Assembly: GCA_964484185.1 (NCBI GenBank)
Contig: CAZAEQ010000021.1
Span: 1 to 64,000, forward strand
DNA: 64,000 nt
Direction of reading: 5' to 3'
From: F1-120-MAGs238 sp964484185
Lineage (GTDB): Bacteria; Planctomycetota; Phycisphaerae; Phycisphaerales; UBA1924
The notes beneath the pieces were generated by a model. The model saw only the letters and a list, made by a program, of their open reading frames with translations. It did not search any database and was not told the origin of the DNA. The translations under genes and the position numbers were made by a program. This document shows, piece after piece, positions 27,344 to 35,789 of the stretch (position 1 is its first letter; the number at the start of each line of letters is the position of its first letter).

Positions 27344-29266
27344 CTATGCCGCTCGCTTCTCCGAACTGCTTCCCGTGCGGTTCAGCCATTTGGCACACGC
27401 TCGTAGCAGATGCACCCTGTCGATCGGCTTGGTCGCATAGTCATTGCATCCGACATCCAGACACTTGGCGCGATCTTCCGACATCGCGTGTGCTGTAAGT
27501 GCGATAATCGGAAGCGAGCTTCCCTGCGCACGAAGCGTGCGAGTCAGCGTGTAACCATCCATCTCCGGCATCTGAATATCTGTCAGCAGGAGATCAAACG
27601 GATTGTTGTCAATCGCGCTGCTGGCAAGCAACTCAAGCGCCGCCTGCCCATTTTCCGCGACCACAACCTCGGCCCCCGCTCTGCGCAAGTGGAAACAAAT
27701 CAACCGCTGATTGTCAGGGCCATCTTCTGCCAGGAGGATCCGGCCCTTCAACGTGGGAACGACATCACTGGGGTTCTCTCGCTCGGCGCTTGTCACAAGT
27801 TCCAGATCGTGTACAACTTTCGCGCCCTCAACCGCAACGAGATTCAAAGTCAATCTGAAGCACGATCCGACCCCCGGTGCAGTTCTCTGCAGGGTCACGC
27901 TTCCTCCCATAAGGCCTGCAAGTCGCTGCGAGATGACCAGGCCAAGCCCCGTGCCGCCATGCGCGCGAGTCACCGATTCATCAGCCTGATTGAACGCCGA
28001 GAACAGGCGGCCCGCCTGTTCCTTCGTCATGCCCGGACCTGTGTCGATCACATCAATCACCAGAACCTGCTTCCCGTCCTGCTCTTTCACTCCAACTTCA
28101 ATTTTCACCCCGCCGGTCTGTGTGAATTTGACCGCGTTGCCAATCAGATTCAGCAATACCTGCCGCAGGCGAGTGGGGTCGCCATAGATGCGATCCGGAA
28201 TCGGGCTGGTCAAAACTGCACTGATTTCCAGGTCCTTTTCCAATGCCCGCGGCCGCATAAACCCAAGCGCCTCGGTGACAAGTTGCAACACCGGGGTTTC
28301 GATGTGTTCAACAGTCATCTTGTCCGCCTGAATCTTTGAAAGATCAAGGATGTCGTTAATCACCGTCATGAGATGCTGTCCGGCGTTGCAGATCGTGTCA
28401 ATCGCTTCGATCCGGCTCTGCGGTGCACGTTCCAGTATCCCATCTTCCCGCAAGAGCTCCGCATAGCCCATGATCGCTGTCAGCGGCGTGCGTATCTCGT
28501 GGCTCATATTGGCAAGGAACTCACTCTTTGATCGACTCGCTGCCTCCGCGGCGACACGAGCGCAGATAAGTTCGGTTTCAACTCTCTTGCGTTGCGTAAT
28601 GACCTGCGTAAAGAAAATCAGCCCGCCAATCGCACCATTGCGATCGCGCCACGGCCGAACCTCCCAGGCAAGCCAGTCAGTAGTTCCGTCAGCACGCTCA
28701 AATGGATCCTCATCGCATTTCTCCGTGCTGCCTCCCAGCGCTCTTTGATGTATGGCTCTCCATCGCTCAGGAATTTCCGGGAACACATCGTAGTGGCACT
28801 TGCCAATGACGTTGATGTCGCCAAGGTTGTAATCACTCAGCCAGCGCTCGCTCACCTGAAGATAGCACAGGTTCTTGTCAAGCACCGCAACCGCAGCGGG
28901 CGTGTGCTTGATGAAATTCTCAAGCAATTCTGTCGTCGATCGCAATTGCGCTGTCATCTCTTCTGCAAGCGTCGTCGCGCCGCTTTGGCTTTGCGCAAGC
29001 GACCAGACAACCACTGCCACTAGCGTGCTCAGGAGGCCGCCTCCCACTCCAAGAATCGTCGGAATATGTATCTGTGCCTCGCCATGCACCCGCCCGCCAG
29101 CGCCAAACGCGGCGATCGCTGCAATCGACCATCCAAACACAAAGATGGCCGCAACGATCAACACAGTGCGCGGTGGTGTAGCTTTCACTTGCGATGCAGT
29201 TGTCTGAATAAACTGGCGCACCTGTACTATGAAATGTGGCTCAGTAGGTTGGGCAGAATAGTTCAA
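27344..29266 (-). CDS. Hybrid sensor histidine kinase with PAS and receiver domains
   Basis: A two-component hybrid kinase of 640 residues. Two membrane helices lie at about 34-55 and 70-91, a PAS domain at about 115-225 (LDKNLCYLQVSERWL), and a HisKA domain with phospho-acceptor His256 in NMSHEIRTPLTAIMGYAE. The HATPase has NLIGNAVKFT, DTGPGM and GGTGLGL. A C-terminal receiver has the acidic pair ILLAEDG and acceptor Asp in LLLTDIQMPEMDG. The start is TTG 29266 after GGGGA; a longer ATG frame from 29416 adds a tail that does not look coding. No separate response regulator or operon partner is adjacent. Confidence 0.88.
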   Translation of the reverse strand: MNYSAQPTEPHFIVQVRQFIQTTASQVKATPPRTVLIVAAIFVFGWSIAAIAAFGAGGRVHGEAQIHIPTILGVGGGLLSTLVAVVVWSLAQSQSGATTLAEEMTAQLRSTTELLENFIKHTPAAVAVLDKNLCYLQVSERWLSDYNLGDINVIGKCHYDVFPEIPERWRAIHQRALGGSTEKCDEDPFERADGTTDWLAWEVRPWRDRNGAIGGLIFFTQVITQRKRVETELICARVAAEAASRSKSEFLANMSHEIRTPLTAIMGYAELLREDGILERAPQSRIEAIDTICNAGQHLMTVINDILDLSKIQADKMTVEHIETPVLQLVTEALGFMRPRALEKDLEISAVLTSPIPDRIYGDPTRLRQVLLNLIGNAVKFTQTGGVKIEVGVKEQDGKQVLVIDVIDTGPGMTKEQAGRLFSAFNQADESVTRAHGGTGLGLVISQRLAGLMGGSVTLQRTAPGVGSCFRLTLNLVAVEGAKVVHDLELVTSAERENPSDVVPTLKGRILLAEDGPDNQRLICFHLRRAGAEVVVAENGQAALELLASSAIDNNPFDLLLTDIQMPEMDGYTLTRTLRAQGSSLPIIALTAHAMSEDRAKCLDVGCNDYATKPIDRVHLLRACAKWLNRTGSSSEKRAA

Positions 29267-29525
29267 CTTCAATCCCCGTATTCGCCGTGATTGCGGCACC
29301 CCTGAAAATCGGCCTTCTCTGCACCTCTGGTGAGTCGCGAGATTCTTAAATCTGTGTATTTGGGTCACGCACCGCCCTGAATCGGGTACCGCTGAAGCCA
29401 CCCGTTCAAGGGACATATTGCCAGAAAATCTTGCATTGTGGTGGCAGATTCACCCTTCGCCCCACGCACTGCCAATAGACCAGTCCGCGGCGTGTTGCCA
29501 AGGCCTGCTCACTGGAGTGCCTCAT

Positions 29526-30263
29526 ATGAAACGCCTTCTGAACACTGTCACCTCTGCCGGATCATCAACCCTCAACCACGCGAGAAAGGGAGTCGTCCAA
29601 TCTCTCACGCTCGGCGCCGTCCTGCTCGCCGGGGCGGCCGCGCAAGCCAACGTGGTGAACTACGGCGGCCAACTCTTCGCCGGCGTCGAAACCAGTCCCC
29701 CGGGAAATTACAACCTGCAGCTCAACCATACCGAGGACAACACTCGCGCTCACGCCTACTTGGAGCAATACCGGATTCTTCTCGACCGTCAGGTGACATA
29801 CCACGCGCACGGTCAGGGCTCCTACATGACTCCCGGTTCGCTCACCACAGCAACAAGAATTCCCGGGGTCAACACTTCAATCGTGAACAGCTACCTCATC
29901 CACTTTGATCCAACCTCCGGACTTGGCGGCAGAACAACGACGGGTTGGATCGAGTTCAACGCGCCAATCTACATCATCACCCACCCCAACAACGACATCG
30001 ATCAAACTGATGCTCGCTTCGGAATGAACGGTGTCACCTACGGCCAGGGCTTGTCCGATCGCGGCTGGGACCTCGCATCGGCTGACTGGTTCGATATCAG
30101 TACGCCGTCCGCAGGCATCTGGAAACTTTCGTGGGAAGCCAATGCATCCAGCGGCATGGATGAAATGCGGATCATCGAAATCGTCGACACAATTCCGACA
30201 CCGGGTTCGGTCGCATTACTCGGACTCGGCGGCTTGGCAGTCCTTCGCCGCAGACGCGGTTGA
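29526..30263 (+). CDS. Exported protein with PEP-CTERM sorting tail
   Basis: A 245-residue exported protein with a signal peptide ending about residue 41 (AGAAAQA) and a C-terminal PEP-CTERM-type signal (IPTPGSVALLGLGGLAVLRR followed by Arg-Arg-Gly). The body, with few Cys and many Gly, Asn and Thr, is not a family I recognise. The ATG at 29526 follows a signal-peptide start; in-frame open sequence from 29418 is probably not translated. The opposite-strand hybrid kinase starts 260 bases away. Confidence 0.8.
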   Translation: MKRLLNTVTSAGSSTLNHARKGVVQSLTLGAVLLAGAAAQANVVNYGGQLFAGVETSPPGNYNLQLNHTEDNTRAHAYLEQYRILLDRQVTYHAHGQGSYMTPGSLTTATRIPGVNTSIVNSYLIHFDPTSGLGGRTTTGWIEFNAPIYIITHPNNDIDQTDARFGMNGVTYGQGLSDRGWDLASADWFDISTPSAGIWKLSWEANASSGMDEMRIIEIVDTIPTPGSVALLGLGGLAVLRRRRG

Positions 30264-30592
30264 TTTCGGTACCCCTGCCGTGGAAGCTGCATCGCAACCG
30301 AAAGGAGGCACATCAGAAGTGATGACACATCAAAAGCCGGGCCGCTGCAAAGCGACTCGCCTTTTTCCGATTGCCGTGCGGGCATCGTGTCGCCTTACCC
30401 GTCTCTGGCAGACCGGCAGGCCATTGCGGCAAGATTCGTCGCAATCTCTACCAGTTTGTGTTGAATTATGCTCGCTCACGGAAATATTCACTGGCGAGTT
30501 TCAATTCATGTCGCATACTTCAAGTGGTCCGATCACCCGGTATCCGACGCGAGTTGACTATCGATGCTGTGAATTGCCCAGTGGAGACAACC
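30264..30592. other. Gene-free stretch between two PEP-CTERM genes
   Basis: 329 bases with no convincing gene. It has a perfect AGGAGG at 30303-30308 followed by GTG (30319) and ATG (30322), which opens a 153-codon frame that overlaps the next gene out of frame; its Arg- and Cys-rich product looks non-coding. No terminator or promoter was clear. Confidence 0.5.
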
Positions 30593-31711
30593 ATGAATGT
30601 CGCGTTGAACCTATTGAGATTGAGCGTTATTGCCGCAACACTCGCGCCGACCACCTCGCTCGTCCACGCGCAGTATGTGTTTCGAGCGCTGCCTCCACTT
30701 CCGGGTGGGACCAACAGTTCCGCGCAAGCGACCAGTGCGGATGGAAGGGTGATCGTCGGTTTGTCGTTGGTCAACGGTAACTACGCTCCGGTGCGATGGG
30801 TTGATGGCGTGCCACAGGAACTGGGTTTGTTGCCGGGTGGAAGATTCCCATATGTCTACGGAGTGAGTGACGATGGGTCAGTCGTGGCGGGGCATATGTC
30901 GACTACGTCATTGCCGTTACCTGTGCGTTGGGATTCCAGTGGAGCGGCCACACCGATTTCACTTCCGCCTGATCGAACCTATGGATTTGGCTATGGTGTA
31001 AGTGGAGATGGCTCAACCATTGTCGGTGGTATGGGCGGTCCTGCTGGCGCCAGGGCATTTCGCCAGGTGTTCAATGGAACGCTGCAGGACCTGGGCACTC
31101 TGGGCAGTAGTTCTTATGCGAGGTCAACGAATTTTGATGGCAGCGTGGTAGTCGGATATTCTCTTGCGGCCTCTGGCGACCGTGCTTTCAGATGGACAGA
31201 AGCAGGCGGGATGGAAGATCTGGGCACCTTGGGCTCCAGTTTTCTTAGTAGCACTGCAACCTCGATATCAGCAAACGGACTAGTCATTGTTGGATACAGC
31301 GGACGGTCCGCCTCCGACTATCGCGCGTTTCGCTGGACGCGCGAAACGGGTATGCAGAACTATGGCACGCTTCTCAGCTGGGACTTTTCCGTGTTTGAGG
31401 ACGTCAGTGACGATGGGTCCGTTTTGGTCGGCCTCGTCGGAATTGCTGGAGGCGCCAATCACGCGATGGCATATTTCCCATCGGTAGGAATGGTTGACCT
31501 CAACTCCTATCTTCCAACTCTTGGTATCAATCTCGCCGGCTGGGATCTGTATCGTGCTTACGGCGTAAGCGCCGATGGACGCACAATCGTGGGAGCTGGC
31601 ACTCTCAATGGTGTTTCAACCGGGTGGGCTTTCACAATAGTCCCGCACCCCGGAACCCTCGCCCTCGGACTCTCCTCGTTCCTCGTTCTGTCGCGGCGTC
31701 GCTCGAGGTAG
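30593..31711 (+). CDS. Exported HAF-repeat protein with PEP-CTERM-like tail
   Basis: A 372-residue exported protein. After a signal peptide (about 1-26, SLVHAQ) come about seven repeats of the HAF type (GVSDDGSVVAGH, GVSGDGSTIVGG, DLGTLGSSSYA, GVSADGRTIVGA, with AFRWT blocks between), a known extracellular repeat that probably forms a propeller. The tail HPGTLALGLSSFLVLSRRRS is a PEP-CTERM-like sorting signal. GGAG precedes the ATG at 30593. The function of HAF proteins is not known. Confidence 0.8.
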   Translation: MNVALNLLRLSVIAATLAPTTSLVHAQYVFRALPPLPGGTNSSAQATSADGRVIVGLSLVNGNYAPVRWVDGVPQELGLLPGGRFPYVYGVSDDGSVVAGHMSTTSLPLPVRWDSSGAATPISLPPDRTYGFGYGVSGDGSTIVGGMGGPAGARAFRQVFNGTLQDLGTLGSSSYARSTNFDGSVVVGYSLAASGDRAFRWTEAGGMEDLGTLGSSFLSSTATSISANGLVIVGYSGRSASDYRAFRWTRETGMQNYGTLLSWDFSVFEDVSDDGSVLVGLVGIAGGANHAMAYFPSVGMVDLNSYLPTLGINLAGWDLYRAYGVSADGRTIVGAGTLNGVSTGWAFTIVPHPGTLALGLSSFLVLSRRRSR

Positions 31712-32133
31712 TTGTCCAAACCTCCGCGCATCCTCGCTCGACACCCGATGCAACCACTACCGCCAACTCAAGCGCGTATCCCACTCGGGGAAAGTGGGGT
31801 GCCAACCGCCTTAAAACTCAATAGATACATCTCGAAACATTTTTAATTCTACAACACCTTTCATCCCAACGGGATGGGCGATAGAGCAGTTCTTCGGAGC
31901 ACGTTTCAACGTGCTTTCCCCCTCTTAGACCCGTCCTTCAGGGCGTGGTAGGAATCGTCTCACCTCGTACCTCTTCGCAAGTGCAGCGATTCCAAAGAAA
32001 AAAGTAGCGAAGCTACTGAAATCAAGTGTTTCCAGGATGGAGGTTGCAGGAGGAAGGTCTTCCTTCCTCCTACACTGCATTTCTTCCTTTCATACGGCCT
32101 CATGGCGCAGCACTCAGCGCTCCGCCCAGGACG

Positions 32134-32167
32134 TATCGGACAAAACGCGCCCCCATTTTGTCCGGTA
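32134..32167. repeat. Hairpin repeat, copy 1 (GGACAAAA type)
   Basis: The arms TATCGGACAAAA and TTTTGTCCGGTA pair over 12 bp with one wobble, with a 10-base loop containing GCGCCCC. The core arms and the GCGCCCC loop element recur at 32392-32418. Confidence 0.75.
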
Positions 32168-32391
32168 CCAACCCGCATCATGCCCGATAACCGCCTCCAA
32201 ACACACAACATTACCTTCTAAATGTGTAATGTTTTTCCAGCCCAAAACTGGGGAAAACACTGGGTGTACCGGAAGCTTTGCGCCCGCGATGCGCGCCCCC
32301 TAACACGAAGAAAATTTCGTTTTCTGAAAATAATTTTTTCGCCCCTCCTGCGCTCCCATCAACGTTTTTCACTAGACAGGTCGTCCCTACC

Positions 32392-32418
32392 GGACAAAAA
32401 GCGCCCCTCGTTTTGTCC
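32392..32418. repeat. Hairpin repeat, copy 2 (GGACAAAA type)
   Basis: An 8-bp stem GGACAAAA/TTTTGTCC with an 11-base loop that also contains GCGCCCC. It lies about 250 bases downstream of copy 1 and 85 bases before the start of the next gene. Confidence 0.75.
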
Positions 32419-32502
32419 CGCTCCTCCCTCTGTAGGGGACGTGACTGCGCGTCGCATCGCACTTCCCCCGACCCTCTCAGGGTCCTACTCAGGAGCCTCG
32501 CC

Positions 32503-33573
32503 ATGTCCAAGTCATCCAAACGCCGTCTCGCCATCGCTGCCATCAAGAACGCCGCTGACAACCCAGTTGCCGCATCTTGCACTCCGGCCCAGCTCACCCA
32601 CGCCGCCGGCACTGCCACAGCACTCAGCACCCAGAACTCAGCACTTCCTCAGTCATTGGTCCCATCAGTCCTATCAGGCCTATCCGATTCTGGTGCGGCG
32701 GTCATTCCTTCTCTCAACTCTGAACTCTCACCTCTCAACTTGCCTTCCTTTCCTTCGCCTTCCACTTCGTCACTCCGTCACTCCGCACCTTCGTCACTTC
32801 TCTCTTCCGCGCCCTCAGCCCCTTCTTGCCCCCTCCTCGCCGCCGCCCGAGAAACCCTCATCCAATCCCTCGCCCCCGACCCCGCCCTCGCCGCCATCAC
32901 CCCCGATCAAATCTTCATCGATCTCCCTCCTCTCCCACCAGATCTACCCAGCGCATTCACCGGCTTAACCACCGAGCGAACCACCCAGGACTCTCCAGTG
33001 CCTCCCATAACTCCAGTCCAGGATGAGTTCGCCGACTACCAGGCCAAACTGCGCGCTGCCATGCGCGAATGGTCACCCGCCGACCCGCGCATCAAAACCA
33101 TGCTCGAAAACTACGCCACCATCATGCAAACTGTCACGCTCGAGCGCCTCACAACCACACTGCCAACTCTCTCCGAGGAAGCCTGGGTCAAAACCAACGC
33201 GCAAATCATCCGCCTCCACGCCATCATGGAGCGTACCAACTCCCGCCACGTTCGCCAGCAGCGCGAAGAAGCTGCGCAAGCCCGCCGCGAAGCGAGAGAA
33301 CTTCAACGCAAAGAACGCCAGGCTCAAAAGGAACAAGAAGCTATCGCCCGCAATCAACGCAAAAAAGACCGCGACGGCCAACGCCGCCAGCGCGAAAAAG
33401 AAAAGTCAGAGCAAGCAGAACAAAAGTACCAGCTCGCCCTGCGCAAGCTCGAACTGAAAGAACGCGACCATATCGTGCGCGAAAGGAAAACTTCTGAAGA
33501 ATCGCAACGGGCACACCACAATATCGAAAAGCCTGTGAGCTATTCGACGCCATCGCCTGATTCAAGGCTCTAA
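32503..33573 (+). CDS. Protein with low-complexity N-terminal region and charged coiled coil
   Basis: A 356-residue protein I do not recognise. After a short basic start (MSKSSKRRLAIAAIKNA), residues about 35-115 are a Ser/Leu/Pro-rich stretch whose DNA is a patchwork of degenerate short tandem repeats. Residues about 170-250 look folded and helical (FADYQAKLRAAMREWSP, TLSEEAWVKTNAQIIRLHA), and about 250-335 form a long Arg/Glu/Lys/Gln-rich coiled coil. There is no signal peptide. AGGAG precedes the ATG at 32503. The strand is strongly C-rich compared with its neighbours, and the gene follows a palindrome-rich region, so recent transfer is possible. The helical part could suit a DNA-binding or terminase-small-subunit-like role, but that is only a guess. 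Confidence 0.65.
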   Translation: MSKSSKRRLAIAAIKNAADNPVAASCTPAQLTHAAGTATALSTQNSALPQSLVPSVLSGLSDSGAAVIPSLNSELSPLNLPSFPSPSTSSLRHSAPSSLLSSAPSAPSCPLLAAARETLIQSLAPDPALAAITPDQIFIDLPPLPPDLPSAFTGLTTERTTQDSPVPPITPVQDEFADYQAKLRAAMREWSPADPRIKTMLENYATIMQTVTLERLTTTLPTLSEEAWVKTNAQIIRLHAIMERTNSRHVRQQREEAAQARREARELQRKERQAQKEQEAIARNQRKKDRDGQRRQREKEKSEQAEQKYQLALRKLELKERDHIVRERKTSEESQRAHHNIEKPVSYSTPSPDSRL

Positions 33574-33751
33574 TACTTGACCACCTGGCGCAGCATGCTT
33601 GCATCCCCAATCACTCCCCACCCTAGTGCGTTGCTTCGCTGGCAGTTGCGAGCCTAACTTCCAATCCAAATCTGTTCGATAACTAATAAACCCACTTGAC
33701 ACTCATGCTAACTTAGCGAGTCCAATCAAGCTTTGTTCAGGAGCCCTGTTC

Positions 33752-34966
33752 ATGCGTTATTCCTTGTTTGCATCACTATTCGCCGTGTGCCTCTGCCTCC
33801 TGTCCTCCGCGGCACAGGCGCAGTCGTTCACATACCAGGGCAAGCTCTCTTCCGGCGGCGATCCGGCAACCACGCCGCACGATGTGCAGTTTCGTGTGTT
33901 CAACGCTCTAAGCGGCGGCCAGCAAGTCGGTGGCGTGACAACGGCGTTCAGCCTCAGCCCAGTCGATGGAGTATTCACCGCGACAGTCACGCCAGGCAAC
34001 GGCGTTTTCACAGGACCAGACCGCTGGCTCGAACTGGCAATTCGACCCGCCGGAATCGGAAGCTATACAACTCTGGCACCACGCCAGAAAATTGCCGCTG
34101 CTCCATACGCAAGTCGGTCCCTCAACGAACGGTGGATCGATCAGGGCGATGGAACACTGACCAACGATGCCTCACAGGTGCAGTCGGTCTACATCAATCG
34201 AACCACACCAATCACCGGCGCAGATTTCTTCACGGTTCGTACACCCACGGCACCCGGGGACTTTGGCGGGATGTACATCGACACCGCGTCCGGTACCGGC
34301 CTGCCGTTCTACGGCTACTCAACCAACGGAACAGTCCGGGCATACTCCTATCTCGATGGTTCCAACGGAACTTGGATATTGACAAATCAGGTGGCAAGTC
34401 TATTTGTCAACAATCTCGGCAAAGTTGGAGTTGGGGCAAGTCCAAGCGGCAGCGAAACATTGCAGGTTGCAGGCACGGTGCGTGCCGCCACTTTCACGGG
34501 TCCCAACTTTCAGTATCTGTCTCCAGCAAGCAGACTTCTCAATATCGCCGCCGAAGACTTTCGCCCTGTCCAGACTTCCAATCCAGGGAGCTTCGGTCAA
34601 GGTCCCAGTTTCCTTGCTCAGTTAGACAGTTCAGTCGCTTTCGGCGAAATCGTCGCGCCGCTTCATCTTCCTCAGGGCGCACTCATCACTGCGGTCCAGT
34701 TCTATGGCCAGGGCCAGAACAACTCTAATCCAACCAGATTGGAAATATCTCGCCGCACGATTTCAAATTCTCAGATGGATCCCATTGTGACCGCCAACAC
34801 AATAAACCAGGTGACTGAGTTTGTGAACGGCACCGTCACAGTACTTAATGGCCCGATCGATCACAATCTCTACGCTTACTCAGTCCGCGTTTCGTGCAAC
34901 GATTGGGTGTCGTCATCCTGGGTGAGATACGTGCGAATCTACTACACCGTGCCGGGACCGGAGTGA
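33752..34966 (+). CDS. Exported fibre-like protein
   Basis: A 404-residue secreted protein. A signal peptide ends near residue 23 (AAQAQ). The next 100 residues begin SFTYQGKLSSGGDPA and continue with FRVFNALSGG and APYAS, a pattern seen in planctomycete and bacteroidete surface proteins related to phage tail-fibre N-termini. A GVGASPSGSETLQVAGTVRA segment resembles the trimeric needle that precedes collars in tail-fibre-like proteins. The C-terminal 140 residues are not recognised. AGGAG precedes the ATG. The exact role is unknown. Confidence 0.7.
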   Translation: MRYSLFASLFAVCLCLLSSAAQAQSFTYQGKLSSGGDPATTPHDVQFRVFNALSGGQQVGGVTTAFSLSPVDGVFTATVTPGNGVFTGPDRWLELAIRPAGIGSYTTLAPRQKIAAAPYASRSLNERWIDQGDGTLTNDASQVQSVYINRTTPITGADFFTVRTPTAPGDFGGMYIDTASGTGLPFYGYSTNGTVRAYSYLDGSNGTWILTNQVASLFVNNLGKVGVGASPSGSETLQVAGTVRAATFTGPNFQYLSPASRLLNIAAEDFRPVQTSNPGSFGQGPSFLAQLDSSVAFGEIVAPLHLPQGALITAVQFYGQGQNNSNPTRLEISRRTISNSQMDPIVTANTINQVTEFVNGTVTVLNGPIDHNLYAYSVRVSCNDWVSSSWVRYVRIYYTVPGPE

Positions 34967-34976
34967 AAGCCTTGGC

Positions 34977-35309
34977 TTAGGTATCTGAAGGATCTTCAAG
35001 GGTGTACACACGGCACTGCAAATCCTGATTCAACAGGCTTAACAGAAATGGGACATGTCGGGCGAGCGAATTGATTGAATTCGAACGAGACCGCAAAACA
35101 ACGACAGTCAATGGCAATTCGCCAGTATTCTGCTGCCGAGCCAAGTTCTTGTCGACAGTTAGAAAAACGCCGAACTCTTTCGCTGCGAGTCCCAAAAGTT
35201 TGCCATTGGATTCGTCCTGCCAGCCCATCTCTTGTGTAGTGCGAACATCGTGACCGATCAACTCAGCCATAAAAGGTCTTGGAACACAATAATCAAGAAG
35301 AATCTTCAC
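34977..35309 (-). CDS. DUF5615-type PIN-like toxin
   Basis: A 110-residue protein of the PIN-like DUF5615/Mut7-C-related group. It begins MKILLDYCVPRPFMAELIGH, has acidic residues in a PIN-like arrangement (Asp6, then Asp in TVDKNLA) and a VVVLRSRS strand. Such proteins are the predicted RNase toxins of DUF433-DUF5615 pairs. Its ATG overlaps the stop of the DUF433 gene in an ATGA junction, so the two are co-translated. The toxic activity is inferred from the pairing, not shown here. Confidence 0.82.
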   Translation of the reverse strand: MKILLDYCVPRPFMAELIGHDVRTTQEMGWQDESNGKLLGLAAKEFGVFLTVDKNLARQQNTGELPLTVVVLRSRSNSINSLARHVPFLLSLLNQDLQCRVYTLEDPSDT

Positions 35310-35548
35310 GCCACACGCAGCTCGTGGGCGACACCGCCAGCGGAGAGTTCAAGGACGGCTTCAGCTTGCTCGCGAGTTACGCCGCGGAAGTGATCCAGAA
35401 AAGTCGGAAGGTCGAATCCATCCTTGAGATAATCAAAGAGTGCTCTGACCGGTACGCGGGTGCCGCGGAACACTGGCTCGCCACCTAACTTCTCAGTGTC
35501 AACAGAGACAAAGGGATACCAGGGACTGTTTCGAGGGAGAGTTTCCAT
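35306..35548 (-). CDS. DUF433-type antitoxin
   Basis: An 80-residue winged-helix protein of the DUF433 family, recognisable by PVFRGTRVPVRALFDYLKDG and FPTFLDHF-like text (here LPTFLDHFRGVTREQ). It is the first gene of a two-gene operon and probably binds and neutralises the downstream PIN-like protein, and may repress the operon. The start ATG at 35548 lies 85 bases downstream of the uvrB-linked small gene, on the same strand. Confidence 0.82.
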   Translation of the reverse strand: METLPRNSPWYPFVSVDTEKLGGEPVFRGTRVPVRALFDYLKDGFDLPTFLDHFRGVTREQAEAVLELSAGGVAHELRVA

Positions 35549-35633
35549 GACTTCAAATTATAGCGATTTCAAAACACAAAGTCGCAGGCCCGTCGGGTAC
35601 GGGAATTCAGGCAAAACATGGGAGGCCCCCAGT

Positions 35634-35789
35634 TCACGGCGTTCCCGCAGCGTTCTTCGCCATCCGGAACATCGTCAAAAGCAAGAGGCCGATCACAACA
35701 CCAATAAGGAAAATCCCCAAGCGGCGGCCAAAGCCGGTTTTCCAGCTGTTGGGATCGGGACGATCGGGTTTGTTGGCGGTTGGGTTCAT
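35634..35789 (-). CDS. Small single-span membrane protein
   Basis: A 51-residue protein with a polar, Pro/Asn-rich start (MNPTANKPDRPDPNSW), a basic GFGRRLG, one membrane helix (about residues 25-40, IFLIGVVIGLLLLTMF) and a short basic tail. It starts in an ATGA overlap with the stop of uvrB, so it is translationally coupled to that gene. I do not recognise a family. The ATGA junction and the clean helix make it a likely real gene, although it may not relate to DNA repair. Confidence 0.65.
   Translation of the reverse strand: MNPTANKPDRPDPNSWKTGFGRRLGIFLIGVVIGLLLLTMFRMAKNAAGTP

Larger units (their letters stand above)
31712..32502. repeat. Gene-free region with many inverted repeats
   Basis: 791 bases with no supported gene. 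Visible palindromes: 31862-31876 (CATCCC/GGGATG), 31898-31915 (AGCACGT/ACGTGCT), 32048-32071 (AGGAGGAAGG/CCTTCCTCCT, 4-base loop), 32134-32167 (12-bp stem around GGACAAAA), 32207-32233 (AACATTAC/GTAATGTT, then T residues) and 32392-32418 (a second GGACAAAA/TTTTGTCC copy). Possible explanations are REP-like elements, non-autonomous element remnants or structured RNAs. No transposase or tRNA was seen. Confidence 0.7.

Noticed and set aside
30322..30780. 153-codon frame with a perfect AGGAGG upstream
   Set aside because: It overlaps the HAF-repeat gene out of frame, its composition is Arg/Cys-rich like a non-coding frame, and it matches nothing.
33690..33751. TTGACA before the fibre-like gene
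   Set aside because: No -10 box is found at 16-18 bases, so the promoter call fails.
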